Source of the DNA: Lentisphaerae bacterium GWF2_44_16
Lineage (GTDB): Bacteria > Verrucomicrobiota > Lentisphaeria > Victivallales > GWF2-45-14
NCBI GenBank assembly: GCA_001803225.1
Contig: MHBF01000081.1
Location: 1-64,000 of the forward strand
Length of the DNA: 64,000 nucleotides
Direction of reading: 5' to 3'
The position numbers and the translations under genes are program-made. Of this stretch, positions 1 through 9,070 are shown one piece after another. The notes beneath the pieces are model-generated. The model did no database searches and was not told the DNA's origin. It saw only the letters and a list, made by a program, of their open reading frames with translations. How positions within the stretch are numbered: position 1 is the first letter of the stretch; each line of letters begins with the position of its first letter.

Positions 1-1
1 T

Positions 2-406
2 GAAAGAGGACAGGCCGTTGATAAGAAAGTAGAAAAATACGAGAGAGAAAAAATTGAAAGTATGGCGCTCCTGAAAAGCGGGGACCTTGTCGAAATAGAA
101 CTTGTGATAGACAGTAAAAATGATTACGAATATATATTGTTTGAGGACATGAAAGCGGCCGGATTTGAACCGTGCGAAGTGCGTAGCGGGTACAGTGGAA
201 ACTCCCTGGGCGCATATATAGAATACCGGGACACAAAAGTATGTTTCTTTGTAAGGGCCTTGGCCCGTGGCAGGCACAGCGTGTCCTACAGGATGAGGGC
301 TGAAATACCCGGGAAATTCAGCGCCCTTCCGACTACGGCTTATGGGATGTACGCGCCGGAGCTAAAGGCAAATTCAGATGAGATTAAATTGAAGATTGAA
401 GATTAA
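2..406 (+). CDS. Alpha-2-macroglobulin family protein, C-terminal fragment (cut by window edge)
   Basis: The frame is open from base 2, so the gene begins to the left of the window; the first ATG at 62 is internal. The visible ~134 residues match the C-terminal domain of bacterial alpha-2-macroglobulins: the stretch [11 protein letters not shown], the [11 protein letters not shown] segment, [19 protein letters not shown] and the terminal [14 protein letters not shown] are characteristic. Family members are large periplasmic or outer-membrane-anchored proteins that trap proteases; the thioester and bait regions would lie upstream and cannot be checked. The stop codon overlaps the stop of the convergent neighbour by four bases (403-406). 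Family assignment is confident from the C-terminal signature alone. Confidence 0.9.
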   Translation, partial: ERGQAVDKKVEKYEREKIESMALLKSGDLVEIELVIDSKNDYEYILFEDMKAAGFEPCEVRSGYSGNSLGAYIEYRDTKVCFFVRALARGRHSVSYRMRAEIPGKFSALPTTAYGMYAPELKANSDEIKLKIED

Positions 407-2544
407 TTCTTGTTCATTTTGCGGAGCTGTTCTATTGTTATCTGAAGGTTTTTCAGAGCGTCTTTATAGTCAGGTTTAATGCGGAGCGCTTCCTGAAAGT
501 GTTCCGCCGCCTTTTGCGGATTCTTAAGCATTGCCGAAGCAATGCCGGCGTTGTTGTAGGTTTCCGCGTCTGAATTGTCAAGGGCTATGGCTTTGTCAAA
601 GAATTCAATCGCCTTCGAAGGCTCGTTCTTAAAGAGGTATGCCGTGCCGAGATTTTTGTAGGAACGTGGCTTGTCGGGATTTCTTCTCAGAACTTCATTA
701 TAGTTTTTCAGGGCTTCTTCAAAGTTTTTTGTTTTTAATTGGATGGCCGCTAGATTTTCGCGGGCTTCAATATGGGATGGATTTATCTTCAGGGCTTTTT
801 CAAATTCAATGGCGGCTTCGGAAAGACGTCCTTCTTTCGTCAGGGCAGTTCCGAGATTGTAGGATATCTGATCTTCCTTTGTCCATTCCTGGCCTTTCGC
901 GAAATGGGACTTGCCGAAGAATGCGTTTTTCCCTTTCATGGCTTCGGCATAATGAGCTTTTGCCTCTTCAAATTTACCCATCTTTGAAAGCGCGTTTCCC
1001 ATGCAGTTGTGAGCTTCCGCGAAAGACGGATCTATTCTCAGCGCCTCTCTGAAATAATAAACAGCTTCTTCAGGTTTGTTTTGTCTCAGGAGCACCGCGC
1101 CTATTGAATTTATTATCAGATGGTTTTCCGGGGACATCTGATTTGCCTTTACCAGATGGAAGAGGGCATCATCGCTTTTGCCGCTGTTGAAATATGCCGT
1201 TGCCAGATTTACTCTGGGCCTGAGTTTGCCGGGGGCTTTTCTGACGTTGTCAGCCCAGAGTTCGACGGGGTCAAGCCATACTTCATTTCTCTGGTATGTC
1301 CATACCGAGAGGAAGAAAACCGGTATTATTATCAGCAGCCATCTCACATACTGGTCGCGGACAAACCTGAATATCAGGAACACTGTGAGAAAAATTATGA
1401 ATACCGACGGCAGATATGTCCTGTGCTCGAAAACGAGATTTACTGGTATGAATGAAGACTCAAGCGCCAAATTGCCGAAATACCAGAGTACGCAGAACGA
1501 AATAAGCCGTTCTCTGCGGGCGATAAGAATGGCGGAAATAATCAGTCCGGAGATGAGAATAAACGAAAGAAGAGTTGTAAAAGGATTGAAGAAAGAAACA
1601 GAATAAGGGAAATCGTAATCTATCATGAGCCTTGAGGGATTGGGATAAAATATCAGGCCCAGATAATGGATTATCACCCTGAATTCGGTAATCATTCTTT
1701 GAAGAGGCGGAGGACTGTCCGAATTGCCTTCGAGGGTGAAGGATGAGAGGGTTTCTTTCAGGGGATAATATAAGAGCAGGCAGACAACTATTATAATAAG
1801 AAACGGCAATACCGTAATAAGTGATTTTTTTATGAATGATTTCAGCCAGTCTTTTTTCATGTCCTGAAAGAAATACCACTCGTAGAGCAATATGAAAAAC
1901 GGAAGCGTTATCGCTATTTCCTTGCTGCCGAACGCGAGGATGCCTGATATCGCGGAAAAAACATAAAGTGTCAAGGAGCGGTATTTTCTGCCGGAAAGAT
2001 ATAAGAGAAATGATAAAAGATAAAACATGACACAGAGGCTGTTTACTCTCTGAAAAATGTAAGTTACGGACTGTGTGTGCAGAGGATGTACAAGCCATAT
2101 CAGCGCGGAACTGAAAGCTATGGCGGTAATGTTCGATGCAGGAATTTTTACCCGCGAAAGAGTTATACTGAAGATATAAAAAAGAAGTATGGAGTTAATC
2201 AGATGAATAAGAATGTTCGTCAAGTGAAAACCTGTCAGGCTTAAATTTCCGGCATAATAATTCATGGCGAAGCTGAACATTGAGACCGGCCTTATTTTGC
2301 CCATGAAGCCCTTGAATACGTTCACTATGTTTTCAGTGGATAGGCTTTCCATTTGGATATTGGGGTTTTCCACTATCGCGTGTATGTCATCAAGGGTGAA
2401 CGGTACTTGAAAAGAGTTTGAATATATGAGAAAGCATGTCAGAGAAAGTACCGCTGAGACAATAAGGAATCTTTTAAATCCCCCGCTGTTTTGCGAAAGG
2501 TATTGTTCTATGCCGTCAGTACTTTTTGTTTCAAGGATTTCCAT
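403..2544 (-). CDS. Polytopic membrane protein with C-terminal TPR repeats (TMTC/PMT-like)
   Basis: 713 residues. About eleven or twelve hydrophobic segments occupy residues 25-420, then a long TPR array (roughly 430-705) with repeated units such as [17 protein letters not shown] and [18 protein letters not shown]. Near the N-terminus, in the first extracytoplasmic loop, sits the acidic [14 protein letters not shown] segment, followed by [18 protein letters not shown]. This layout is that of TMTC-type proteins (predicted GT-C protein O-mannosyltransferases fused to TPRs), common in PVC bacteria. The acidic DD pair is where GT-C enzymes place catalytic acids. Function in bacteria is inferred only; transfer of a lipid-linked sugar to exported proteins is the likely chemistry. 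The start ATG has no strong ribosome-binding site. No partner gene is adjacent. Confidence 0.75.
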   Translation of the reverse strand: MEILETKSTDGIEQYLSQNSGGFKRFLIVSAVLSLTCFLIYSNSFQVPFTLDDIHAIVENPNIQMESLSTENIVNVFKGFMGKIRPVSMFSFAMNYYAGNLSLTGFHLTNILIHLINSILLFYIFSITLSRVKIPASNITAIAFSSALIWLVHPLHTQSVTYIFQRVNSLCVMFYLLSFLLYLSGRKYRSLTLYVFSAISGILAFGSKEIAITLPFFILLYEWYFFQDMKKDWLKSFIKKSLITVLPFLIIIVVCLLLYYPLKETLSSFTLEGNSDSPPPLQRMITEFRVIIHYLGLIFYPNPSRLMIDYDFPYSVSFFNPFTTLLSFILISGLIISAILIARRERLISFCVLWYFGNLALESSFIPVNLVFEHRTYLPSVFIIFLTVFLIFRFVRDQYVRWLLIIIPVFFLSVWTYQRNEVWLDPVELWADNVRKAPGKLRPRVNLATAYFNSGKSDDALFHLVKANQMSPENHLIINSIGAVLLRQNKPEEAVYYFREALRIDPSFAEAHNCMGNALSKMGKFEEAKAHYAEAMKGKNAFFGKSHFAKGQEWTKEDQISYNLGTALTKEGRLSEAAIEFEKALKINPSHIEARENLAAIQLKTKNFEEALKNYNEVLRRNPDKPRSYKNLGTAYLFKNEPSKAIEFFDKAIALDNSDAETYNNAGIASAMLKNPQKAAEHFQEALRIKPDYKDALKNLQITIEQLRKMNKN

Positions 2545-2661
2545 AGTATCAGCTAAATGTATTAATGAGTTTGTTTATTATAACGGCGGTGAACAGAAAA
2601 ACAATTGTGCCGTATCAAATACTTTGTTTTATGAAAAAACGGAGATTTTTCCGTTAAGCTA

Positions 2662-2689
2662 TTGACATTAACAAAAATTATGTTAAAAT
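2662..2689 (+). promoter_or_regulatory. Sigma70-type promoter of the LacI-family gene
   Basis: TTGACA at 2662-2667 and TAAAAT at 2684-2689 are separated by 16 bases, with an extended -10 TG at 2681-2682. The predicted transcript start falls at about 2696, the first base of the ATG, which would make a leaderless mRNA. Motif match is direct; activity is inferred. Confidence 0.6.
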
Positions 2690-2695
2690 AACAAT

Positions 2696-3727
2696 ATGAA
2701 CTCAAAAAATGCTAAGAATAAGAAATCGATAGCTGTAATAGCGGAGAAGTGCGGCGTCAGTGTAATGACCGTGAGCAGGGCTTTGAGAAATCATACCCCG
2801 GTCAGGGAGGTCACACGCAAGCGCATAATCAGAATGGCTGAAAAACTGGGTTATAACCATGCCATAAAAACAGGTCGTCCGGCACGGGCCATGAATGGCG
2901 CGGCGCGTCCTGCCGTGGAATTAGTGCTGGGCGTTTCAGGCAGGAATATAGCCATGTTTTATTCAGAGCTCATTGGTTCGGTGGAGAGAGAACTTTCGCG
3001 CAACGGTTATGACTGTATCGTAAGGACATACGATGGAGAGTACAGTGATTTTCTGGGGCTGAGGGATACTTTGCGGAAGTCGCCGTCTCAAGGTCTCATA
3101 ATTACCGGTTCTTTTATGCCGGAACAATTGAAGGCCCTGATTGATGTTGCGCCGAATTCGATACTCCTTGACAATACCGGAGATATTCCGGCGAGTTCTC
3201 TGAGTTTTGACAATGTCGAAGCCGCAAGAATGGCGATGAAACATCTTCTGGAGACGGGACGGAAAAAAATAGTACTGCTTAAAGGTCTTCAAGAGCATTA
3301 TTTTTCAAAGGAAATTGAACAGGGTTACAGGGATATCCTGAACGATTCTGGAATTGGAATAAAAAAAGAATATATATTGAATGCCGATTTTACATCAAAC
3401 GGAGCCTTTGAAGTTTTAAATTCAGCTCTTGAAAGAGGCTTGGAATTTGACGCTGTCTTTACAAATGACGAGATGGCGTGCGGCGTTTACCGCGCCTTGA
3501 ATGGGCGAAGCCTTAAAATACCCGATGACGTGGCGGTGTGCGGATGTGACGGCTTGCCTGTCGGAGAACAGATCATGCCTTCCTTATCGACAGTTTTTCT
3601 TGACTACAGGGAACTGGGACGGATGGCGGTGGAAAATATTCTCAATGCCCATGCCTCCCGGCATCCATGCAGAATAAAGCTTCTCCCTGAATTGCGCATA
3701 CGTGAAAGTACTATAAAAAATAAATAA
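2696..3727 (+). CDS. LacI-family transcriptional regulator
   Basis: 343 residues. N-terminal helix-turn-helix (about residues 9-35, with CGVSVMTVSRALRNH) followed by the LacI hinge region ending at EKLGYNHA, then a periplasmic-binding-protein type I effector domain (residues ~70-335) with typical segments DNVEAARMAMKHLLETGRKKI, DAVFTNDEMACGVYRAL and CGCDGLPVGEQIMPSLSTV. It should repress or activate the downstream carbohydrate genes in response to a sugar ligand; target and ligand are unknown. There is no Shine-Dalgarno sequence, and the only other early Met (residue 24) lies inside the HTH, so the ATG at 2696 must be the start. The gene is 17 bases ahead of the M24-like gene and heads the rightward cluster. 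Confidence 0.93.
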   Translation: MNSKNAKNKKSIAVIAEKCGVSVMTVSRALRNHTPVREVTRKRIIRMAEKLGYNHAIKTGRPARAMNGAARPAVELVLGVSGRNIAMFYSELIGSVERELSRNGYDCIVRTYDGEYSDFLGLRDTLRKSPSQGLIITGSFMPEQLKALIDVAPNSILLDNTGDIPASSLSFDNVEAARMAMKHLLETGRKKIVLLKGLQEHYFSKEIEQGYRDILNDSGIGIKKEYILNADFTSNGAFEVLNSALERGLEFDAVFTNDEMACGVYRALNGRSLKIPDDVAVCGCDGLPVGEQIMPSLSTVFLDYRELGRMAVENILNAHASRHPCRIKLLPELRIRESTIKNK

Positions 3728-3744
3728 AAAAGGAGTGTTTAAAA

Positions 3745-4917
3745 ATGCCATATCTTGAAACGTCTGAATGTGTTGAGAGGATTGCGAAAGTCAAAGAGCT
3801 TCTTAAAAAGGAAAAACTTGACCTGGCTTTGGTTTATTATGATGAGTTCAATATTGGGAACGGCTGGTATTTGACAGGCTGGTGTCCGCAGTTTGAAAGC
3901 GGCGCGGTGCTTATAAGCAGAAAGGGCAAAGCCATGATTCTCGGAGGGCCTGAAAGCGAGCCTTTCGCAAAGCTTGACAGCACAATTACCGAAACCAGAA
4001 ATTTTCCTGTTTTCATGGTACCTGATGAAGAATACCCGAATGCTACAATCATAGATTTTCCGAAGCTTTTCAAGGAACTTAATGCGGAACTCGGAACAGT
4101 TAAAAGAGTCGGGCTTGTAGGCGCGGGACGTATGCCTGCGGCATGTTACAGACAGATAGTTGAAGGTTTCAAGGGCGTTGAACTGGTGGACATAACTGAA
4201 GAGTATGTACAGTTCCGTTTCATGAAATCAAAGTGGGAAATAAAACAGATAAGGGAAGCGTTCAAGCTTGCGGATTTTGCCTATGAAGCAATGAAGAAAA
4301 AAATAGCTTCAGGGGTCAGTGAAATTGAAATAGCCGCCGCCGGGGAATATGCCGCCAGAAGCCGTGGTGCCAGCGGTTTCGGTTTTGGCGCAATTGTTGG
4401 AAGCGGCGTGCGTTCAAACGCTGTCGTGCCTACGGCCAGTTCCAAAAAAGCGAAAAAGGGCGAAATGGTCATGATAGGTTTGGCCCCTAAGGTAAAAGGA
4501 TATGCCGGTGTCATGGGTGATTCGCTTCCGGTAAACGGCAAATATACGGCAAAGCAGAAAGAATGCATGAGGCACCTGAGGGAAGCTTTCCGTCTCACGA
4601 AAAAAATGCTTGTGCCGGGAAAGACAGGCAGAGAGATAGACGCGCCTGCGAGAGCTTATTTCGAGAAAACAGGACTTTCAAAATATCTGGTATGTCCGTT
4701 TGTTCACACCATAGGGCTCCATGAAGCTGAATCGCCTTTTTTCGGCCCCGGCAGCAAGGATGTCCTGAAACCAGGAATGACCGTGTGTATCGACGTCAGC
4801 TTCTTCGGACATCCTGAATTTAACGGCGTCAGGATTGAGACGGGTTATGAAATTACTGTGAAAGGGGCTGTGCCTTTCAGCAAAATGATGGACGAACTGC
4901 ATTGTTCCGATATATAA
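3745..4917 (+). CDS. M24-family (aminopeptidase P/creatinase-like) protein with degenerate metal site
   Basis: 390 residues: an N-terminal creatinase-like domain (~1-150) and a C-terminal pita-bread domain (~155-390). Residues around MVMIGLAPKVKGYAGVMGD occupy the place of the DLG...SDITR metal motif; the first aspartate is a glycine and the second may be kept (GD). The histidine of VHTIGLHE and the final glutamate in GVRIETGYEI are present, while the penultimate glutamate is replaced by aspartate (ICIDVSFF-like context: TVCIDVSFFG). Canonical M24 peptidases use D, D, H, E, E, so this is probably not a normal dimetal peptidase; creatinase-type, metal-free hydrolysis or another role is possible. 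RBS AAAAGGAG precedes the ATG. It is followed 19 bases later by the deacetylase gene. Confidence 0.8.
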   Translation: MPYLETSECVERIAKVKELLKKEKLDLALVYYDEFNIGNGWYLTGWCPQFESGAVLISRKGKAMILGGPESEPFAKLDSTITETRNFPVFMVPDEEYPNATIIDFPKLFKELNAELGTVKRVGLVGAGRMPAACYRQIVEGFKGVELVDITEEYVQFRFMKSKWEIKQIREAFKLADFAYEAMKKKIASGVSEIEIAAAGEYAARSRGASGFGFGAIVGSGVRSNAVVPTASSKKAKKGEMVMIGLAPKVKGYAGVMGDSLPVNGKYTAKQKECMRHLREAFRLTKKMLVPGKTGREIDAPARAYFEKTGLSKYLVCPFVHTIGLHEAESPFFGPGSKDVLKPGMTVCIDVSFFGHPEFNGVRIETGYEITVKGAVPFSKMMDELHCSDI

Positions 4918-4936
4918 TTTTCTGAAAGGGAAAAAT

Positions 4937-5836
4937 GTGAAAGAGAAATGCGAAAGGTCTTTTGACGTTGTCTTCGGGATAGACATGGAGACGGACATAG
5001 GTTCCTTCACTTCCTCTTATGAGGGAGTGAAACACGGAACGCCGAGGCTTCTTGAAATCATGAAAAAACATGATATAGAGGCGACGTATTTCTGGACTGG
5101 ACACGCCGCGGAAAATAATTCTGACATGGTAAAAAAAGTCAGAGACGCCGGTCATGAGACAGGGTGTCATGGCCTTGTCCATGAAACATTGGGAGACCCT
5201 TTGTTTCCATTGCCCAATAACTGGCCTGTTTTTCCATTTGAAGTTGAAGGGAGAATAAAAGAAGCCGACAGAATAGTGAAGAAAATATCAGGAGTGAAAC
5301 CGAAAAGTTTCAGATGTCCGCGACTCTGGGGAAGTACGAAGGTACTGAGCGTTCTTGAAAAGCTCGGCTACAAAGCAGACGCGTCCCTGCCGATGTTTTA
5401 TTACAGAAAGATGTTTATGCCGTATCATCCGTCCATAAAGGACTGGACGGGCAGGGGCAAAATGAAGATAGTGGAGATACCCAACTTCTGTGATCTGACC
5501 ATGAAAAGTAATGACCCATACAACAGGGACAGGGACCAGTGGCCTCTCTTCAGAACAAAATCTGCCAAGGCGCTTATGGGGAAAATAAATTCTTTCATCA
5601 AGTATGTGACGGCAAAAGGTGAGCGTCCGGTATTGTGTTTTTATTTTCATCCCTGGGAATTTCATGAGATGCCGCAGGGAGCGATCGATTACGGCGAAGC
5701 CAGGGTTATACCACAGAAATTTATTACTAAAAACTGCGGTGCTTTCGCATGTGCTGAATTTGATAAACTTTGTAACATTTTAAAAAATAAAAGAGCGCGT
5801 TTTATTACGTGCAGGGAGCTTGCGGGTGAATATTGA
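4937..5836 (+). CDS. Polysaccharide deacetylase (NodB/CE4 family)
   Basis: 299 residues with a NodB-type fold. The N-terminal strand FGIDMETDIG carries the catalytic acids, ATYFWTGHAAE is the conserved second segment, HETGCHGLVHE gives the two zinc histidines spaced HxxxH, FRCPRLWGSTKV is the conserved Arg motif and FYFHPWEFHE near residue 235 supplies the C-terminal histidine. The family removes N- or O-acyl groups from sugars or related C-N bonds; it has no signal peptide, so it is cytoplasmic, resembling the PuuE-like branch. The GTG start at 4937 has AAAGGG about eight bases upstream. It overlaps the next gene by 11 bases, indicating translational coupling in the LacI-led cluster. Confidence 0.85.
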   Translation: MKEKCERSFDVVFGIDMETDIGSFTSSYEGVKHGTPRLLEIMKKHDIEATYFWTGHAAENNSDMVKKVRDAGHETGCHGLVHETLGDPLFPLPNNWPVFPFEVEGRIKEADRIVKKISGVKPKSFRCPRLWGSTKVLSVLEKLGYKADASLPMFYYRKMFMPYHPSIKDWTGRGKMKIVEIPNFCDLTMKSNDPYNRDRDQWPLFRTKSAKALMGKINSFIKYVTAKGERPVLCFYFHPWEFHEMPQGAIDYGEARVIPQKFITKNCGAFACAEFDKLCNILKNKRARFITCRELAGEY

Positions 5837-7967
5837 AGATTTGCCGTCCGGTGAAAAACATGAGGCTTTGAATTACAGTTATTTTCCGGCGAAGCATCAG
5901 GCCGTTATCTGGAGAAACTGGGAGCTTGTTCCTGTTGAAAGGCTTGCGGCAGTCCTGAAAACTTCTGAAAATGATATACTGAACGCCGCGGCGGAAATGG
6001 GATTGCCCGTGCCTCCCGACATTGAGGAAAAATGGCTTTCGCGGGGATATGTTACGATAATAAGGAACAACTGGCATCTGTTGCCTTATGAGCAGCTCCT
6101 CCAGCTACTGGGATGGACGCCTGAAAAAATGGCATATGTCCTGAAAGAGGAAGATTTTCTCTGGCATAAACTGGGATATTTAAAACCGCAGACAGAGTCT
6201 GTTTCTTTCAGAATACTGACGGAGGATGAGAAAAACAGGACCTCGGGAATAAAGGATATTGTCAGGAAAAATTTTTCTGTTCTAAAATTTACCGAGAAGC
6301 CTTTCGGCTTTCTGAAAGAATTTGAGAAACCGCTCAGGAAATCGCCTCCGCTAAAGAAAAAATTTGCTCCTCAATTTATTTATTCCTATTCGGCGATTTA
6401 CGGGGACGCGCTTTTGAATCCGGAACTTGATCCGTTTCCTGAAGGGATGCTGAAACGCTATGCGGACATGGGGGTATCAGGGGTATGGATGCAGGCTATA
6501 CTTTATACTCTTTGCCCTATGAAAAACGCTCCTGAACTTTCAAACGGCTGGGAGAAGCGTATAGAAAATTTGAAAAAACTGGTGGAAAAAGCAAGCAGAC
6601 ACGGCATAGGAATCTATCTTTATCTGAACGAACCGCGCGGAATGCAGGAGGCTTTTTATGAAAAATATCCAGAGTGGAAAGGAGTTTCTGAAAAATCTAC
6701 CGGAAATTACGCGATGTGCACGTCGAGGGAAAATGTTCTCGAAAATTTGAGAAACGCCTGCGCGCATGTTTTCAGGGAAGTTCCGAAGCTTGCCGGAGCC
6801 TTTACCATAAGCATGTCGGAAAACCTTACGCATTGCCATTCGAGAAGGAATGGCAACGAATGTCCGTTCTGTTCAACGCGTCCGGTACATGAGATTGTCG
6901 CGGAAGTGAATCGCGCCATAGAGGAAGGCGTTCATTCAGCGGCGCCATCAGCCGATGTAATTGTGTGGACTTGGGCATGGGACCCGGAATGGGCAAGAAA
7001 GGCTATTGACCTGCTTCCTGAAAAAGTAAAACTGATGTGCGTCAGCGAATGGGGCAAAAAAATAGAAATAGGCGGAGTGAAGAATAATATCCGCGATTAT
7101 TCAATTTCAAATCCTGGACCGAGTCCCGCGCATGTCGCGTTATGGGAACATGCTCGGAAAAGAGGTTTGAAGACCGTTGCCAAAGTGCAGTTGAACAATT
7201 CATGGGAATGTTCGGCGATACCATATATTCCGGTGCCGTACCTTGTCAAAGAACACCTGGACAATCTTGAGAAAGCCGGCATTGACGGGCTGATGCTCAG
7301 CTGGACGCTTGGCGGTTATCCAGGTGGAAATCTGGAACTTGTCAATAAAGATATTGAAACTCTGGCATTGGAAAAATTTGGGAAAAAAGCAATGTCGAAA
7401 ATACTTGAAGCATGGAAACTTTTCAGTGACGCGTTCAGGGATTTTCCCTTCCACATCGGAGTGCTTTATCAGGGACCGCAGAATGCGGGGCCTATGAATA
7501 TTCTTTTCAAAGAGAAAAGCGGCTACAAGTCTTCGATGGTTGGCTTTCCCTATGATGACCTTGACAGCTGGAGAGCGAATTATCCTGAAGACGTTTTTGA
7601 GAATCAATTCAAACTTCTCAGCGAAAGATGGAAGGAGGGACTTGATGTCCTTTTCAGCGTTGAATGTGAAATTGATGAAAAACATATGGCCGATTATACG
7701 GAACTGAAGAATGCCGCGGTCGGAGTATATTGTCATTTCAGGAGTGCGTATTTGCAGACGAGATTTATCCGCAATCGGAAAGATGAAGCCTCCAAAGCGG
7801 AAATAATGCTGATATTGGATGAGGAAAAGGAATTGGCAGTAACGCTTCATGAAATCGCGATGAAAGATTCGAGAATTGGTTTTGAGGCCACAAACCATTA
7901 TGCCTATACGGTCAATGACCTGAGAGAAAAAGTTTTGAACTGCGAATATCTTAAAAAGCAATTTTAA
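5826..7967 (+). CDS. Large TIM-barrel glycoside-hydrolase-like protein
   Basis: 713 residues; no named family can be assigned with certainty. The N-terminal ~130 residues form a helical domain with tryptophan-rich repeats (AVIWRNWELVPVERL and IRNNWHLLPYEQLLQLL are two copies). The central part (~190-560) reads like a (beta/alpha)8 glycosidase barrel: YADMGVSGVWMQAI, HGIGIYLYLNEPR, TISMSENLTHCHS, VIVWTWAWDPEW, KAGIDGLMLSWTLGGYP. Acidic residues in NEPR and SMSEN are candidate catalytic groups. A possible metal site CHSRRNGNECPFC lies near residue 335. GTG at 5826 is chosen because AGGGAG sits seven bases upstream; TTG at 5820 would be only one base from it. No signal peptide. Context suggests intracellular processing of a deacetylated oligosaccharide. 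Confidence 0.6.
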   Translation: MNIEDLPSGEKHEALNYSYFPAKHQAVIWRNWELVPVERLAAVLKTSENDILNAAAEMGLPVPPDIEEKWLSRGYVTIIRNNWHLLPYEQLLQLLGWTPEKMAYVLKEEDFLWHKLGYLKPQTESVSFRILTEDEKNRTSGIKDIVRKNFSVLKFTEKPFGFLKEFEKPLRKSPPLKKKFAPQFIYSYSAIYGDALLNPELDPFPEGMLKRYADMGVSGVWMQAILYTLCPMKNAPELSNGWEKRIENLKKLVEKASRHGIGIYLYLNEPRGMQEAFYEKYPEWKGVSEKSTGNYAMCTSRENVLENLRNACAHVFREVPKLAGAFTISMSENLTHCHSRRNGNECPFCSTRPVHEIVAEVNRAIEEGVHSAAPSADVIVWTWAWDPEWARKAIDLLPEKVKLMCVSEWGKKIEIGGVKNNIRDYSISNPGPSPAHVALWEHARKRGLKTVAKVQLNNSWECSAIPYIPVPYLVKEHLDNLEKAGIDGLMLSWTLGGYPGGNLELVNKDIETLALEKFGKKAMSKILEAWKLFSDAFRDFPFHIGVLYQGPQNAGPMNILFKEKSGYKSSMVGFPYDDLDSWRANYPEDVFENQFKLLSERWKEGLDVLFSVECEIDEKHMADYTELKNAAVGVYCHFRSAYLQTRFIRNRKDEASKAEIMLILDEEKELAVTLHEIAMKDSRIGFEATNHYAYTVNDLREKVLNCEYLKKQF

Positions 7968-7983
7968 ACATGGGCGGACAAAC

Positions 7984-8919
7984 ATGAAAGTTGATGAATT
8001 TATCAGGCTTCTGGATAAAGCGAAAAGACGCTGGCATCTTATCGGAGAGAATGAAAACGGGCTTATCGCGGTTTTAGATCTTGAGGGACGGCTTTTCACT
8101 TTCATAAAAGGCGAAATGCTGAGCCGTGTCAATGAGGAGGCTGTTTCGGAACAGTCAACAAGAGATAAATACCAGAACCCCGGAGGCGACGTATTGTGGC
8201 CCGCGCCTGAAGGGACATGTTTTGGTTATGAGTATTCGACGGGTAAATGGAGAGTTCCGCCGGGGATTACGGGAGCACGGTATCTCGTTAAAGAGAGCGG
8301 CGAAAATAGGGCCGTCATAGAGGCGGAAATAGATTTGATAAACAGCCGCGGTTTGGGATTGCCGTGCATTTTCAGGAGGGATATAAGGCTGAAACATGAA
8401 GCGCGTGCGATGACGGTCAATGTCGTGGAGACTATAATATATATAGGAAATAAAACGCTTTCAGCGGACGACTGCATGATGGCCCCGTGGTCCCTTTGCC
8501 AGTTTGACAGCGGAGAGGGAGCGGAGGTTGTTTTCCCGCATGTTGAAGGATCTGTGAGAGACCTTTATGAACCGAGTGACTCACAGCGTTTTCTCCGGGA
8601 TGGATTCTGCCATACAAAAACTGACGGCGCGCAGCGTTACCAGATAGCGATTGACGAAAGGGTTGACTGGATTGAATACCGCTATCCGGAACGGAATTTA
8701 AGAGTGCATCGAACAGCGCTTAAATGCGTTCCTGGTCTGAAATACATTGATATCGCGGATGCCGCACCAGAGAGCTGTCCTTCTGAAAAAGGCGTCAGGT
8801 TCAGCGTATACAGCGACATGAACAAATTCATGGAAATAGAAGCTGTAGGGGCATCTCCAGCTTTGATTTCAAACGGTATTTCGATGAGTGTGGAAGTTTA
8901 CACCAAATTTGCTTTCTAA
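7984..8919 (+). CDS. Hypothetical protein, probable galactose-mutarotase-like fold
   Basis: 311 residues, no signal peptide. The segments GRLFTFIKGEMLSRVNEE, NPGGDVLWPAPEG, TVNVVETIIYIGN and a run of beta-rich text recall the carbohydrate-binding, aldose-epimerase-like superfamily (DUF4380/DUF6786-type proteins carry a comparable NPGG..W..PEG block). The fold assignment is an inference from this pattern and the predicted all-beta character; no catalytic residues are assigned. It begins 16 bases after the glycosidase-like gene with a GGCGGA ribosome-binding site and is the last gene of the LacI-led carbohydrate cluster, so it probably acts on the same sugar. Confidence 0.5.
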   Translation: MKVDEFIRLLDKAKRRWHLIGENENGLIAVLDLEGRLFTFIKGEMLSRVNEEAVSEQSTRDKYQNPGGDVLWPAPEGTCFGYEYSTGKWRVPPGITGARYLVKESGENRAVIEAEIDLINSRGLGLPCIFRRDIRLKHEARAMTVNVVETIIYIGNKTLSADDCMMAPWSLCQFDSGEGAEVVFPHVEGSVRDLYEPSDSQRFLRDGFCHTKTDGAQRYQIAIDERVDWIEYRYPERNLRVHRTALKCVPGLKYIDIADAAPESCPSEKGVRFSVYSDMNKFMEIEAVGASPALISNGISMSVEVYTKFAF

Positions 8920-8930
8920 AAATTTTTCAC

Positions 8931-8955
8931 AATTGAAAAGCGTTATTTTTCAATT
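8931..8955 (+). terminator. Weak A+T-rich hairpin after the carbohydrate cluster
   Basis: A 9-bp perfect inverted repeat (AATTGAAAA / TTTTCAATT) with a 7-base loop starts 11 bases after the stop codon at 8919. The stem lacks G+C pairs and no long U-tract follows, so termination is only a possibility. Confidence 0.25.
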
Positions 8956-8993
8956 ATTACGCTTGATTCATGTCCGAATGAGTACTTTTTCCC

Positions 8994-9022
8994 TTTACAA
9001 ACTTCGCTGTTTATGGTAGATT
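8994..9022 (+). promoter_or_regulatory. Putative sigma70 promoter of the ior operon
   Basis: TTTACA (8994-8999) and TAGATT (9017-9022) with a 17-base spacer. The predicted start near 9029 leaves a leader of about 42 bases containing AAAGGG before the iorA ATG. No attenuator or riboswitch was recognised in this leader. Confidence 0.4.
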
Positions 9023-9070
9023 CTCTTCTTTTATTTCTATTCAATTGTTTATAAAGGGATTGTCACCAAA

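Noticed and set aside
639-1606. Several plus-strand open frames opposite the TPR gene
   Set aside because: They are shadows of the leftward 713-residue protein, which has clear TPR and membrane patterns; the shadow frames show no domain signal.
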